From assembly GCA_002633005.1 (NCBI GenBank), contig NMRA01000074.1, positions 593,464-657,463 of the forward strand: a stretch of DNA of 64,000 bases, written 5' to 3'. Below, in pieces: positions 1 to 12,900 of the stretch (position 1 is its first letter; the number at the start of each line of letters is the position of its first letter). The notes below the pieces were generated by a model. That model ran no database searches. It worked only from the letters and a program-made list of their open reading frames with translations, and was not told the origin of the DNA. The position numbers and the translations under genes were made by a program. Source of the DNA: Phoronis australis. Its lineage: Eukaryota; Phoronida; Phoronidae.

Positions 1-372
1 GGAGGGGCAACTGCTTATCGTTTTTATCAAGATAAGTACCTAGACAATTGAAATATTTAATGTTCATCCATGACTTGACAACGGATGTGCCCCCAGACTA
101 GGCTGTTCTTATAGACTATCCGACTCGAATTCACACGTAGTATTTGTTGAACGGAATATATTTGCCACTCTCTTATTTAAAACGATGATTCACTCTAACA
201 ACTGCGGACGAAAAAATGGAACTCGTAAGGTCTCAATGGGAGCCTATGAATAGATGACATTCCATGTAACTTGAATTTTTTCAATCTCATGCTGCTGTGG
301 CTTCTGGTCAAACATCTCTCGTTTTCTAACGATTCAATGTTTGAACGATGTTTTCGTTTTCACGATTTCCAG
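1..372. other. Intron of gene A at the window edge
   Basis: No exon recognised. It ends in the acceptor cacgatttccag at 361-372. A short hydrophobic reading frame near 271-345 is out of phase with the next exon. Confidence 0.5.
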
Positions 373-971
373 GAAATGAACCGAGCATTGACGTGCACGC
401 CGTTCTTGACGAGACGAAGCAGCAGATCAAAGAGATGGAGACGGAGGCGCTAAACCCCGAGGTGAGAAAACAGCGACAGGTGGTTCTCGACTGCAAGGAG
501 ATCCTGCGCAAGGAGAAGCGACATCGCGTGACGCAGAAGCGCCGAAAGCAGGTCGAGAAGAAGTTATCTCAGTTCACTCGGAAAGAACCTAAACCCAAAC
601 AAAAACGCGGCAAGTTCTCGTCTACCATAATTGGAAACGTTCATTCGACTATAGTTTTCTGATCTAGCTAAATTTGTGGCACAATGTCGTAACCACGAGA
701 GGTGTCCAGCGACAGCTTGCACGTCAAATAAGATTTTTAAATAAACGTCAAAGGGCAGAATTCGCATATTGGGTTACCTTCTTACATGTACAAGTATTGT
801 CCGGAGGTCAGTCGCGTATAACGTGAAGTGTCAGTTACAACTGTTACAAGTCTGTCTATTCCATTCCAGGACTTGGACTTGAGTTAAACCATCATCTCAG
901 AGAACACCAGCATACCTACGAAAAGCATGGACGAGCGCCCAGAGGGAGACATCGGCGCAAACGATCTATTG
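373..971 (+). CDS. Gene A exons 1-2 in view: charged pro-region ending in a furin-type RRKR site
   Basis: Exons 373-609 and 870-971 give residues about 1-113 of the visible protein. The first exon is rich in Lys, Arg and Glu and probably helical; it holds the segment VVLDCKEILRKEKRHR, which recurs in gene B exon 39326-40162 as IVLDCRDILEKERER. The second exon ends RGRHRRKRSI, a strong R-X-K/R-R proprotein-convertase site, exactly where gene B has VRRKRG. Cleavage there would release or separate the N-terminal region from the Cys-containing modules. The donor of the first exon is GC (gcaagt at 610-615); a GT donor that keeps the frame is not visible nearby. Confidence 0.78.
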
Positions 972-3900
972 GTATCATATTTCTCGTTATTGTATCAGTA
1001 TGCTAACCCAGGTGGTGAATATACCGTATGCAAAGGTTCCTATCATCGTTACTAACTCTTATTAAACTGGGGTTGCACAGTATATAGTACATTTGGTACT
1101 TCGAGAATTAATGGTACATGTACAAATATTGCAGACCGAAATGCTACCTGCAAACCATTGCTCTATATAAATATCCACATACATGAATAGTCGATCTGCA
1201 AGGTTCTACGTCAATTTTTCAGAGAAATGCGGATTTCACATGGATGACGTGATTGGTCGCTACAGAACCTTGGCCAACAGGCAAGTGGAATTTGGAAGTG
1301 ATTTCTACGAGGCCATCGGCGAACCAGACGAGTTGACGACACACTCTCTGTTTAGTACGTGATTTATAACTTAGCTGCACAGGGAATTATTAAAGCGGAA
1401 GTAGAAACAAGAATCAGTGTAGAAGCAACAGCAGCGGCTGTGGCGGCGGCGGCAGCAACAGCAAGCATGATCGACATCAACAACTGTAACAGCAGCAACA
1501 GCTACAGCACAAGCATTGACAGCAGCAACAGCGGCAGCGGCAGCGGCAGCAGCAACAACATCAACGGCATCGGTTGTTGCATGTAGCACTTCATCTCACC
1601 CAACTTAACGGCTTATGTCTTTTTTGGTGGGCATCAGAACATGCCGGTCGGCTTACTGATTTAGCCGGGAACACGTTTTTGAATGGACGGCATGAGTTAA
1701 AACTAATAACGTACATGTTCCTTCACCTTCGGAAGACAATTGGAACCAACACACGGCAGTTTTTTCACGCCTCTTTTTACAAAGAGATATAGGCATTCCT
1801 GTGTCAACCGGAATTCATGTGACGTCATGAAGAGTAACTAAAGCTGGGATTGGCCAAAAATAATAAATGAGACCTTCTAAATTTTGGAGACAAGCTAGTC
1901 TATAGTTTGCCAGTCATTGGACATACCCTTCTTGTGTTACATGTCGTTTTAGGTATTACAAACCGCCGCATAAAATTCTACCGCATCCTCTGCAGCTCAG
2001 ACACTGTTACCGCTTTCATGAAAACAGGGGATTTCGAAAGGTAAGAACAGTCAGACCGGACGATTGGTTGACACACTCATTCTATCATGTTGATTAATTA
2101 TTCTTTGAGACTAAATTGTGGAATGGGATATATCTATTCAAAACTCATAGAAACACACTCTTTTATTTTGTCACCGTTTTATTTTTTTTCAGAGGGAACG
2201 GAGACATAGAACCACAAGCGGTATTCCGATGTCTAATGCTATTCAAAAACGGAACTGAAATCATAGTGTCGGTCGAGGACACAAGTAAGTGTGCAATCTA
2301 AATGTTCTATACATGTAGGACTTTATCGAAGAATCTATGTACTTTGCAAAATATCTAAAAAACTGTAAATTTTAATTCAGAAATGTATACATTTTTTGCA
2401 AGTGGAAAGCCTGTAAAATTCACTTGTTGACATTTAAACAATCTGTCATTAGTTGGTTTAAGTAAGATTGTCTATTTGGTAAAATTTAGCAAAAAATGAA
2501 TTCACGCTTATAATGTTCATTCTAAAACAACGGTATCTATAACATGGTCAAATTTTGATATAAATGTTTAAAACACTGTCACAATTTTCTAAATTATCAT
2601 TTTGTTTTAAATAACAATCGATTTTGTTGATGAAATTTATAAATAACACTATTTGATACCCTGGAAGGTGCAAAAATTTCGAAAGCAATTCTTTGAAAAG
2701 TGCTGGAGAACAGTGTATAAATGTTATCCCACATACACAGGAATATCTCTGCGATATCCTATCGAGAATCCATGTCATCTGGGAATGTCTCAGCGAGATC
2801 GATGGTCGAGTTGGGCCATTCCTAAGTGAAATGCATTCCAGATTGGATACCGCACTAGTGCTCCCAGTTGGACATTTTTATAAGGTCCCACACAACCTTA
2901 AACATGTGACACGTGATAATTTACAGTGGTTGATTTGATAATGTAATTCGAGTCTCAAATTCCTACACGGATATTGACATTTAGTTGATTATTTACAGTT
3001 AAAAAATCCCTCTTCCAAGGATTCCTGCCGTGTACGGATCCACGGACGAACTCGGTAGACGCCCATATTTCGATATTATCCAATCGTAAGTAAACGCACA
3101 GTGTCAGACACAAACCACTGACTACAGGTATGTCGTACCTATAGCCTCGACCTGAAATCCAAAGTTTACCCACAATGCTTCAGTTGGAGCAAACACCATT
3201 ACTCAGCTCCATCCCTTTTTAGATACATGTACATCGAAATACCGAATGCACCAATTGTTTATTGTCGTATCTGGGTCGAATTACACATGTAAAAATGTAT
3301 ACATAAGATACTAAAAAGTAAAAATGTTTGCCGTCCTCTTAATATATTAAACTTAAGCCACAGTTCTGAAACGGAGAACCTGTAGTATTTTAGTCAGCCA
3401 TTGCGTGACATTCGTTTCGTGACTAGAGACTTTTCATAAAACCGCGTTCTCACACCGCAAGACAAATATTCTATCATATATTTCAAATTTTCAGGACTTT
3501 TCTACCTAACACAAGCATATGTGTAGAAAGTGACCACGCTCTAAATTTCCTCGGCATTAGCTACATTGCATGAGGCAGCAGTAACTCAAAATGCGTCGTT
3601 TCAGTCATGTTCTCGCACACCATGCAACGTCAACACTACGTCACTTATCCAACAGTTTGTAACGTAATTTGTTGATTAGCCGTGTTTCTACTCGTAGCTG
3701 CCTTGAGAAACTCCCAATCAAAAAACAACTTCTTGTTCTCATTTTGTAGCTAACGTCAGTAGCGCCAGCCGGCATTCCACCGAGTTTGTGACTCCCGGCG
3801 TCACTCCCCCACCAGCTTTGTCGCATTCCTTACTGGTGTTAAAGGAGCACGGTGAGATACAAAGTAACACTGAAAAGCGCGGATGACAAAATTGATAATG

Positions 3901-6900
3901 ATAATGACACCGTAGGATGGACTAACACGATGTTGACACGGAGATCAAAGACGATTTAAAGTTCGTGCCTGTGATGGTTATGATGATTTTTCTTGTCCAA
4001 GCAATTGTAGGTTAACTTCTACATGTATGCGTAAGGCAATGCTTAGATGTAAATCCCTGTTTCTTGTCGTAGCAGCTTAGAGTTTGTAAAATGTGGAATT
4101 TACAGCTGTAAGAATTTTCAACTCAAGTTCGTGTCTACCTCAACTGCCCGTGGGACCATTCGACAATCTGCTGATCGTATCGGTGGTAGGGTATTCTGTG
4201 CTTCAATAATTATGATACTACTAGTAAAATACACGTCTCTGCCGATTGCTGTTGTATGCATCGTTAACGTATTTTATTCAGATAGCTCGTGCGACCAGCA
4301 TATGGCCAAGTTCGTAGGAATTTACTTGCCGTACAGCAGGCAAGAGATTGCCAACTTCTCGACTACCAATCCAAGGAGGAGAAATCAAATCGAAATTGGC
4401 CACGACTTTTACAAAGCAATTGGTGTATCTGATAAACGATTTGATATTTTCAGTAAGTTGTCGGAAAGGGTTAACTTTGTTTTGTAGGTCACGCAGATTG
4501 AAAACTCCTCTTTGAACGAGAACCAAGTTCAATGTTTATGTTTGTAATGCTACAATGTAATTTTCACTAACATCAAATTTGATGATAAGAAGCGGCTTGT
4601 CTAAACTTTAGATTATCCATGTCTCTAAAATACACAGTTCCGTTGGATATCGATTTTGCTGTTCTATAAATTATTACAATTTTGAGGCTGAGAATATAAC
4701 AATTCCATTTTTGGAACTTTGTCTTTAGAACGAATGAACAAACCAATTTGGTTTTACAAACTGAAGTGCCGATCGAGTTCGCGAGTGAAGGCCTTCACGA
4801 AGCTGTACGACACAACGGAGTAAGTAGAGGAGACGACGCCAAGACTGCGTGGCGTGATCTTCACTTTTACATTGGTTTATTGACATATTTCTCTTGTGCT
4901 AAAGCTCTTCGTATACCTCGTATTACATTTTGGACATAAAGGCAATGATATTAACTTGTCAATTTTACACTGGCAGAATTGGAAGTAGAACATTCGACGG
5001 TGCGATGGCGATTTTCCGGTGTGTCGTACTTCAGAGAGTCAGCCACGACATTATCGGAACTGTGCTCGACTCCCGTAAGTGGTGTTTGAGTTACGTTCTT
5101 TAAGTTGATTTAGGATTATGCCAACTATCGTAAACTAACTTAATATTGCTTTTCGTTAGAATAAAGTATCTTCTTTTTAAAAAGTTATTGTCTTAACTTC
5201 AAGTGTACTCTCGTCTTGCTTTATTGCGACACAAACCTTATCGCAGCTACCGATCGGGCAAGCTTCAACAGTGTAAAATTTCTTTTTCTCTAAACCCTTG
5301 GTAATTTGTCGTTTATGTGGTCATAAAGCACCACTACTACCCACAGAACCAAGTAAGCGCACACAACGTGACCAAGTCCCTACATGTAACAGTGTGTAGT
5401 GTATATGAAACAAGAATCAAGTAAGACGTCTCCATTATTTAGCAAGCTGTGAGGAGATGTGCTATTGTTTCCTGTTTGAACGTATTGACGTAGCTATGAA
5501 TCTTCCGTTCTATTGTTAAACACATAAACATTTACTGCACCTTGGAGTTGTTTGCTCTTCCAGTGCAATCCCAACCTTTGTTTGACCGAATTTGGTTACA
5601 ATAATGGCAAGCGTCCACTGACAGCCATGTTGCTTCTGTAACGGAAACAAACTTGCCGGGAAAACTTGATTGACCTGGTACACAGCAATTACAAACTTAT
5701 CAGTTCTTCGCAAGCTCCAACATCATTTCAAACGTGCATAAGTATTAAGACGAACGAAAACATGTTTCCTGTGACGGAAGGTTGTTTTGGGAAATCACAG
5801 ATCCACCAACGAAATCGTTTAATTTTCAAACAACTGCCCGATGACGCCAGCTTAATGTGACCTACACTAACTCGACGTGTACAAAGTAATTTCGGCTGGG
5901 AAAACATTGTTTTACTGTGTCTGTCTTCAGGAAACTGTAGTCGACGATTTTAAAATCACATTCTTGGTTCAGGTTTAAGACAATCTTGTGATTTATGCTG
6001 AAGTTAGACGTGGCCCTGTGAGCATACTAAATACGATGATCGAATCGGTCCTTTTACTCCTTTATGTTTCATTTTGATTACTTTCCTTAGTAGCAGTGTC
6101 CAGGCATTTGAGTAGAGAAAGTGCCATCCACTAAAATAAACGCCCGGTGCATCACCAAGGCTCTGCACGTCACTGGCACTGCCTGTTGTCTTTGGTGTGA
6201 GNTGTTTGAGCGTATTGACGTCGCTATGAATCTTCCGTTCTATTGTTAAACACATAAACATTTACTGCACCTTGGAGTTGTTTGCTCTTCCAGTGCAATC
6301 CCAACCTTTGTTTGACCGAATTTGGTTACAATATTGGCAAGCGTCCACTGACAGCCATGTTGCTTCTGTAACGGAAACAAACTTGCCGGGAAAACTTGAT
6401 TGACCTGGTACACAGCAATTACCAACTTATCAGTTCTTCGCAAGCTCCAACATCATTTCAAACGTGCATAAGTATTAAGACGAACGAAAACATGTTTCCT
6501 GTGACGGAAGGTTGTTTTGGGAAATCACAGATCCACCAACGAAATCGTTTAATTTTCAAACAACTGCCCGATGACGCCAGCTTAATGTGACCTACACTAA
6601 CTCGACGTGTACAAAGTAATTTCGGCTGGGAAAACATTGTTTTACTGTGTCTGTCTTCAGGAAACTGTAGTCGACGATTTTAAAATCACATTCTTGGTTC
6701 AGGTTTAAGACAATCTTGTGATTTATGCTGAAGTTAGACGTGGCCCTGTGAGCATACTAAATACGATGATCGAATCGGTCCTTTTACTCCTTTATGTTTC
6801 ATTTTGATTACTTTCCTTAGTAGCAGTGTCCAGGCATTTGAGTAGAGAAAGTGCCATCCACTAAAATAAACGCCCGGTGCATCACCAAGGCTCTGCACGT

Positions 6901-9900
6901 CACTGGCACTGCCTGTTGTCTTTGGTGTGAGTTGCCACATGTATCTCTTTTGTCGATGATTCAATATCTGATGAGCATGATAGCATTTTTAAATTCAAGG
7001 CGTTTCGGATGAGAATTCAACTTTGACAGATGAATAGTGGCGAAAGACAGCTTTGATGCTGACTACAGCGTATACACTGCAGGGGAGTTTTCATATTGGC
7101 GCTCTGTAGAGTTACGAGAGCAGGAAAGTGGCTTCCAATTTCTCTTTTAGGTCAGTGTTTGGTCTCCATTTTTTTCTTCCGCCTGATTCAACGACGCTTT
7201 TTTGTATGACCATGAAGTGCTTTCCAGTGTTATTAAACTTCCCAGTTTCACCCACGGTATTGTTGTCAGGATGCAATGGGATGTGTTTCCCGTTTTACAT
7301 TCAGGTCATCCGCCAAGCTACCGTGGGAAACTAGAATGTGTCTACCCTGGGTCCAAGAAGCTGGAGCTGGTCGGAATGTCGCATCAATTCAAGCTTTACA
7401 ATCGTACGTAGTCTGCATATATTTGTCCCTTCTACTGCAGGCACCGAACATCGATTACAAAACAGACATGCTAATAGTGCTTTAAGATATTCACAAATTA
7501 ATGATTAACTAACTGATCATGTCTATTACCATTATCTTTAGTGCCTCGTGTCTTTTCACTAGCCAACGTCACCGAGAGTAGTCCCGGCACAAACACCAAC
7601 GTGCCAGTTCAAGTCAACGCTAAGGGGTCTACTCTAGATCACACGACAGTCGACCCTACAGGTAAAACTGCATTTTATTTGGTGTGTTGTATAGGTTGTA
7701 CATCACATGTCTGATAAGAAAGTTCGTGGCCATCTGGTACAAGTAATCGTCTACAATAAACAGATCCTCTCCGACACACTCTGCGTGTACAAGGTCGAGT
7801 ATCTTGCCGATGAGAGTCCGATTTACACGAGTCATGCATGCGATTTTAAACTTTACCTTCTTATGAACAACTCTGTATTACTTAGCAATGCGTTTCTATG
7901 TTGACCACAAAAAACGGACGGACATATGTACACTACAAATGGATCACCTACATGTAGATTGTAATATTCGTAAGCATGTTTCAGTTGTGACGATTTCCAT
8001 TCTCTTTCTTTCTCTCACTTCACAGCCCTTAACAGACTGCCTGTCAATAACCCATCCAGGGCGAGCTCCAATGCCGTGCCATTCTTACTGCCGCACCTCG
8101 TGAACGACGGCATTACGGCTCAGGAAGACGGTAGCTGTTGGTTCTCAAATAACGAGTCGAGACCTTTCTGGTCGACGGACCTACGTCAACGTTACATCGT
8201 CGAAAGGCTGGAGGTCTACATCCCGCATCACGGACTGAACGGCATGCCAGGTAGTCACCCCTTCAGAATACTTTTTCAACTCCATGTCTGTGGAGGTTTT
8301 GCATGCCGGAGTAGTTTGCTTGAACCTTTCCAACAGCGTCACCTTACAGTACTCATGTCCTTTGATAAAGCGTCTGTGGTGCTGTATAGGTGTTTTGTCA
8401 GGTTACCGAAATATTCCAGTGTCCATGAGAAACTTCGAAATTCGTGTCGGAAATGCCGGCGACAGGAACGACATGCTTTGCTTTTCGTACACGGGGCGTC
8501 CGCGTGCGAAGTCGATGTTGAAGCTGAGCTGCGGAACACTTCTGGTGGGAAGTTTTGTCAGTTTCCACGCCAAAGGGGCAGCCGTAAATCACCTGTCTCT
8601 CTGTGAGGTGATAATCTACGGCACGGTGGCCACCCAAGGTAAGGCTGATGCTGTTAAATACCGTTAAAAATAAATTCCCAACAGAAAAAATAATTTACTA
8701 TTAACCAAAATTTACGCCTGGTGATGAAAAAAGCCTGTGTCGTTCGTGTAAGTGTGGTAATTAAGTCACCAACAAAGATCTGAAACTATTGACCAGCGAA
8801 TAACTAATTCATTTCAGTGCATGAAAGTTTCGCATGCCAATTCTCCGTCACTTGTTTCGCAATTAAAATCTTTTTATGTAGTCAACTCACGGTGTCCAAC
8901 ATTTGTCACATGCAATTCGTTTTTCGCATCCCTAGAATGATGACTGATGGGAAATAAGTGAATCATCACTACACCTATCTTAGCCGAATGTTTCCACATT
9001 TCTAGCCATGTTTAAGAGGGACCGAGTAAAGGTCAATGCAGCAAAACATAATTAAGACATTCTCACCATATGTAACACTGCATCCGTTCTTTTAACGCGC
9101 ATTCAACAGATAGTGTTCAGAAGATCGAGGGCAAGCTGCCAGTATCCTTACCACCGCCAACAAATGACATCTGGGGCAGATGGTCATCGTGCTCAAAAAC
9201 ATGTGACAGCGGTACAACCTCTAGAACACGCAACTGTACCGGCGACCCGTGCGCAGGCACAAATACCGAACACATGGTAATTTGACAGAACCGTGCATAC
9301 ACAAGCGATTTTGATTGGTTGTGATTTATATCATAAAAGGTTTCTGATTTTAATCCATAGCAACATTTTCTATGAATTCATATGAATCAGATATGGTATG
9401 ATATAGATGGTTGATAGGAATTCATCCTAAAGTTTGGTGTAACATTTCAGGCACCATTTATCGCCATTTGTCACAAATTTATGATTTCTTATCACGATGC
9501 GATCATGATAAACGATAAAAATCTAACTTTCTTCAATTTTGCTATGAATGATGGCCAAACTGATGGCCAGTTATCAACGTATGCTAATTTTAAAATTGCA
9601 AGTCAGATGATTATCGCGAGAGAATAAATCCATCGTTCCTGTTTTTGAAATCACGGGCTGTTACAATGTTATTCTAGCTGTGTTGGATCGATAAGTGTAG
9701 AGTACAGTCACCATCTTTATCCATCAAACGCCGGAACGCCGTGGTCGAGGCAGGAGTGTGGTCCGAGTGTTCGACGACCTGCGGGACTGGTGTAATGACG
9801 CGGGTCAAAATATGTGTCGTACATCCGTGTGGTGAGTTCGAGAGAGTCGATTGCCGTTCACTGTGTCAGCGTTATAAAAATAGAAACTGTGGTCAAGTAG

Positions 9901-12900
9901 AAACATGCCATACATTGAGTGTTGGATTTGAGCTACAAAATGTATTTCTTAAGGTTGTCTAAACCCTTACATGTATTTGGTGGCCTCCATTCTGAGTCGT
10001 ATATCAAAAACAAGAATTGTCAACTAATAAAAGTATATACCGGTTTCTGCGACAAACCAACTAGCAAAATGCACAGGCGCTTGGGTTTATCGCAAATGAC
10101 GTCACTCAATAATATATATAAGAAAACATAAAGGTTGGACACTTAAACTTTGCCAAGCCGAGGCTCCCAACTTCAACCGTCCAAAATCCAAATAAAATCT
10201 GCGTGCACCTCCCTCAGTCTGGTGTTGCATAAACCTTCGAAGCCTTATCTTTCCTAGATCCCATTAACTGTCTTCGTGAATGGTGAATTGGCGATGGAAT
10301 TTCCAAAACAATCTCAAAACTCTGAATTCAAGAACCTGAAATAGTAAACATGGCGGGCTTCAGTTGTGCTTCAACTTGTACGCCTGTCGTAGGTGAGCAA
10401 GCAACCTATATTTCAAGTTCAATAATTCTAATCCAAAACTCAACTAATTGAGAATGTTAGAGTTAGTATTTTAATTATTATTTGTAACTTTATTCCACTG
10501 ACGGCTCATTTTAGCCTTTAACAGAATTTTATTATATAAACTGGCGTATCTTGTTTCTCTTCTTGACATCACGCACTTTTTTGATTGAAGCACAACACAC
10601 ACTCGGCCAGGAAACGCAGTCCGTGCAAGTATTACAATGTGCGTGGCCTACGAGTTAACTCAATGGTTTTGGCCAAAAGTAAAACCTTCATAAGAAATCA
10701 CAGTACACAAAAAACTTCGCATATCAATACAGTATCAGGATAATTTATAATTGACACAAATATGTGAGTAATTACATTTATTTGGCAATAAAGTGCTCTC
10801 TGCTTCTCATGATCAAGTAGTCGATGGATTGACGGCGAAAGCCGCGCGAAATTAGACTTTCGGATTTAGCTCGGGAGCGTCCGTCAAAACCCGGATGTGC
10901 GAAGACCGTCTGCCATGACATCACGGAATCACTTCCTTGAATTTGTGATTTTGGCATTCTTTTAGCATTTTTGTCGCCAAATCACCACTTGAAGGCAATT
11001 TGAAGAGATCGAATGAAAGAAAGTATTCTAGGAGTTGTTCGATGCTAGTTTTGTGGAGTTCCATGCACATTTGAGTAGAAAATTCTGAGCAAACAGATTT
11101 CGAGTGTCCAACCTTTATATTTTCTTATATATATTATTGAGTGATGTCATTTGCGATCGAGGAACAGATAAACCCAAGTGCCTGTGGCAAAACGTAAAGT
11201 ATATTTGTAAAAAATAACAGTTGCATTTGTCTTTGCTACCTTACGCAAAGAAGTGCGCTTGATACAGTGTACTTATGTGCCTTGTTATTATAGCTTGGCT
11301 ACTTTTAAGATAAAATTTCATTTTTACCAAAGGTACAGTCAGCAACCCCTTAGTCGATTATAAAGAAACATTCTCTAAGGTTCTCTCAAACATTATTTAG
11401 CGGCCTCCATTGTAACTCGTTTAAAACAGATTTTGTCCACTAGTAAAAGGATATCTTTTGCGAAAGAAAAAGATGGGAGATTATAAAAATATTTTATTGT
11501 TATATGACAATATTCGAGTTACATTACACTTTTGCAAGTAAAAATGTCATTTTCAGAAAAGGTACATGCATAGCAAAATAACCCTGACTTGAATGAAACT
11601 TTGTTTAAAGGAAAACTTCATCGGTTACCTAAAAACGCTTTTAGAAATTTTCGATTTGTCTTTTAGTTTGGTTTCTATGACAAATGAACTCCCAAAACGT
11701 TAAGATATTGCTGTAAAAACAGCAGTTGTATTCGTCTTTTTTACATTACGTAAAAACTAGACCTTTATTTCAAAAATCCTAACATCATTTTTTGGGATTG
11801 AGTAATGAATACGGAAAGTTTCAGCGAGTTTTCGAGAATACGTTTTCCTAAGTTCAAATTAAGTCGATTTACCGAACCCCTAAAAAAGTCGATTAAGTTG
11901 GGACTCGTGAAAGTGTCAAGGTCTTCCATCATTTATTCGGTGAAAGCTTGTTTTCGATCAATATAATCTATTTATGCTTTAACTATGTTTGCCATTTAAC
12001 ACCTACTCGCAATGGCAATTGAAGTTACAGGGTGTAATTAACTTAATTGTCGCTAAAACGTTATTTTTGTTACAGTCTTCAGCCCAATTGGCGGGATCAA
12101 CTGTTGACCCACTCAAAATTAGCCACTTTACGCCGCAAAAAAGGTAATGAGAAATAATCCCTTTATAGGAACTGAAACTAAAGCTTGCAAACTAAAGCCC
12201 TGTGAACATAATGTACACGTGAACGTACACGTCAATACTCACATCACGTCACAAGGAGGCGAGGCAGTTGACATCCCGATCTCGCAAGGTGGTGCGGGTG
12301 AGAGGACCTACAGTCAGTGGTCAAAGTGTTCGAAGTCATGCGGCAGTGGCACCCAGACGAGAACGGTTTCGTGCAAAGACAACAAATGCTCGCACGGCTC
12401 AGTGGTAATAGACACAGCACAGTCTGCATTATCATGATAATTATCGTCATCGTGATCATCATCAATCATAATCATTATCATTACAATCATCATCGTCATC
12501 ACCATCGGCATCATCATCGTCACTTACACTGCCACCATAAACCCAGGACAACCACCACTAGATTCAACACCGTGACCATGACGACGATCACGAGGAGGAT
12601 GACGGTGAATGGTGATGGTATTAATGAGGATGATGAACATCATGTATTCATAATTGCAGTTTTCTTCGACATCGTCGATCACCATCGATCAAAAATACAT
12701 GATGATCACAACTGCCATATTGCCACCACCGCCATTACTATTACCATCGCTACCACCACCACCACCGTCACTACCGTTGTCAGCACCGGCATCTTTGTTA
12801 GTCTTATAAAGTAGATCACATGTTGGTAAAGACGACTTTGGCAGGAAAAAGAACAAGAGTTCCACCATCTGTTGTTGAATTGACATCCTCCTTGCTTGAC

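Noticed and set aside
271-453. Hydrophobic start resembling a signal peptide (LMLLWLLV) for gene A
   Set aside because: Its frame differs from that of exon 373-609 and no donor makes it fit. The exon at 373 is entered in phase 1 from an unseen upstream exon.
1359-1589. Ala/Ser/Asn-rich frames on both strands
   Set aside because: They are produced by a triplet microsatellite in an intron.
8026-8638. Calling the gene A domain a true fucose-binding lectin
   Set aside because: The jelly-roll pattern is there, but the expected sugar-contact His and Arg-x-Asp are not evident, so only the fold is claimed.
9832-9960. Cys-containing readthrough of exon 9708 (ERVDCRSLCQ...)
   Set aside because: A strong gtgagt donor at 9832 joins to the TSP1 tail at 12169. 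The readthrough does not complete a TSP1.
12076-12141. Open segment between acag and gtaatg in gene A
   Set aside because: Entered in phase 0 and left in phase 2, it cannot be joined between exons 9708-9831 and 12169-12404, whose TSP1 head and tail fit each other directly.
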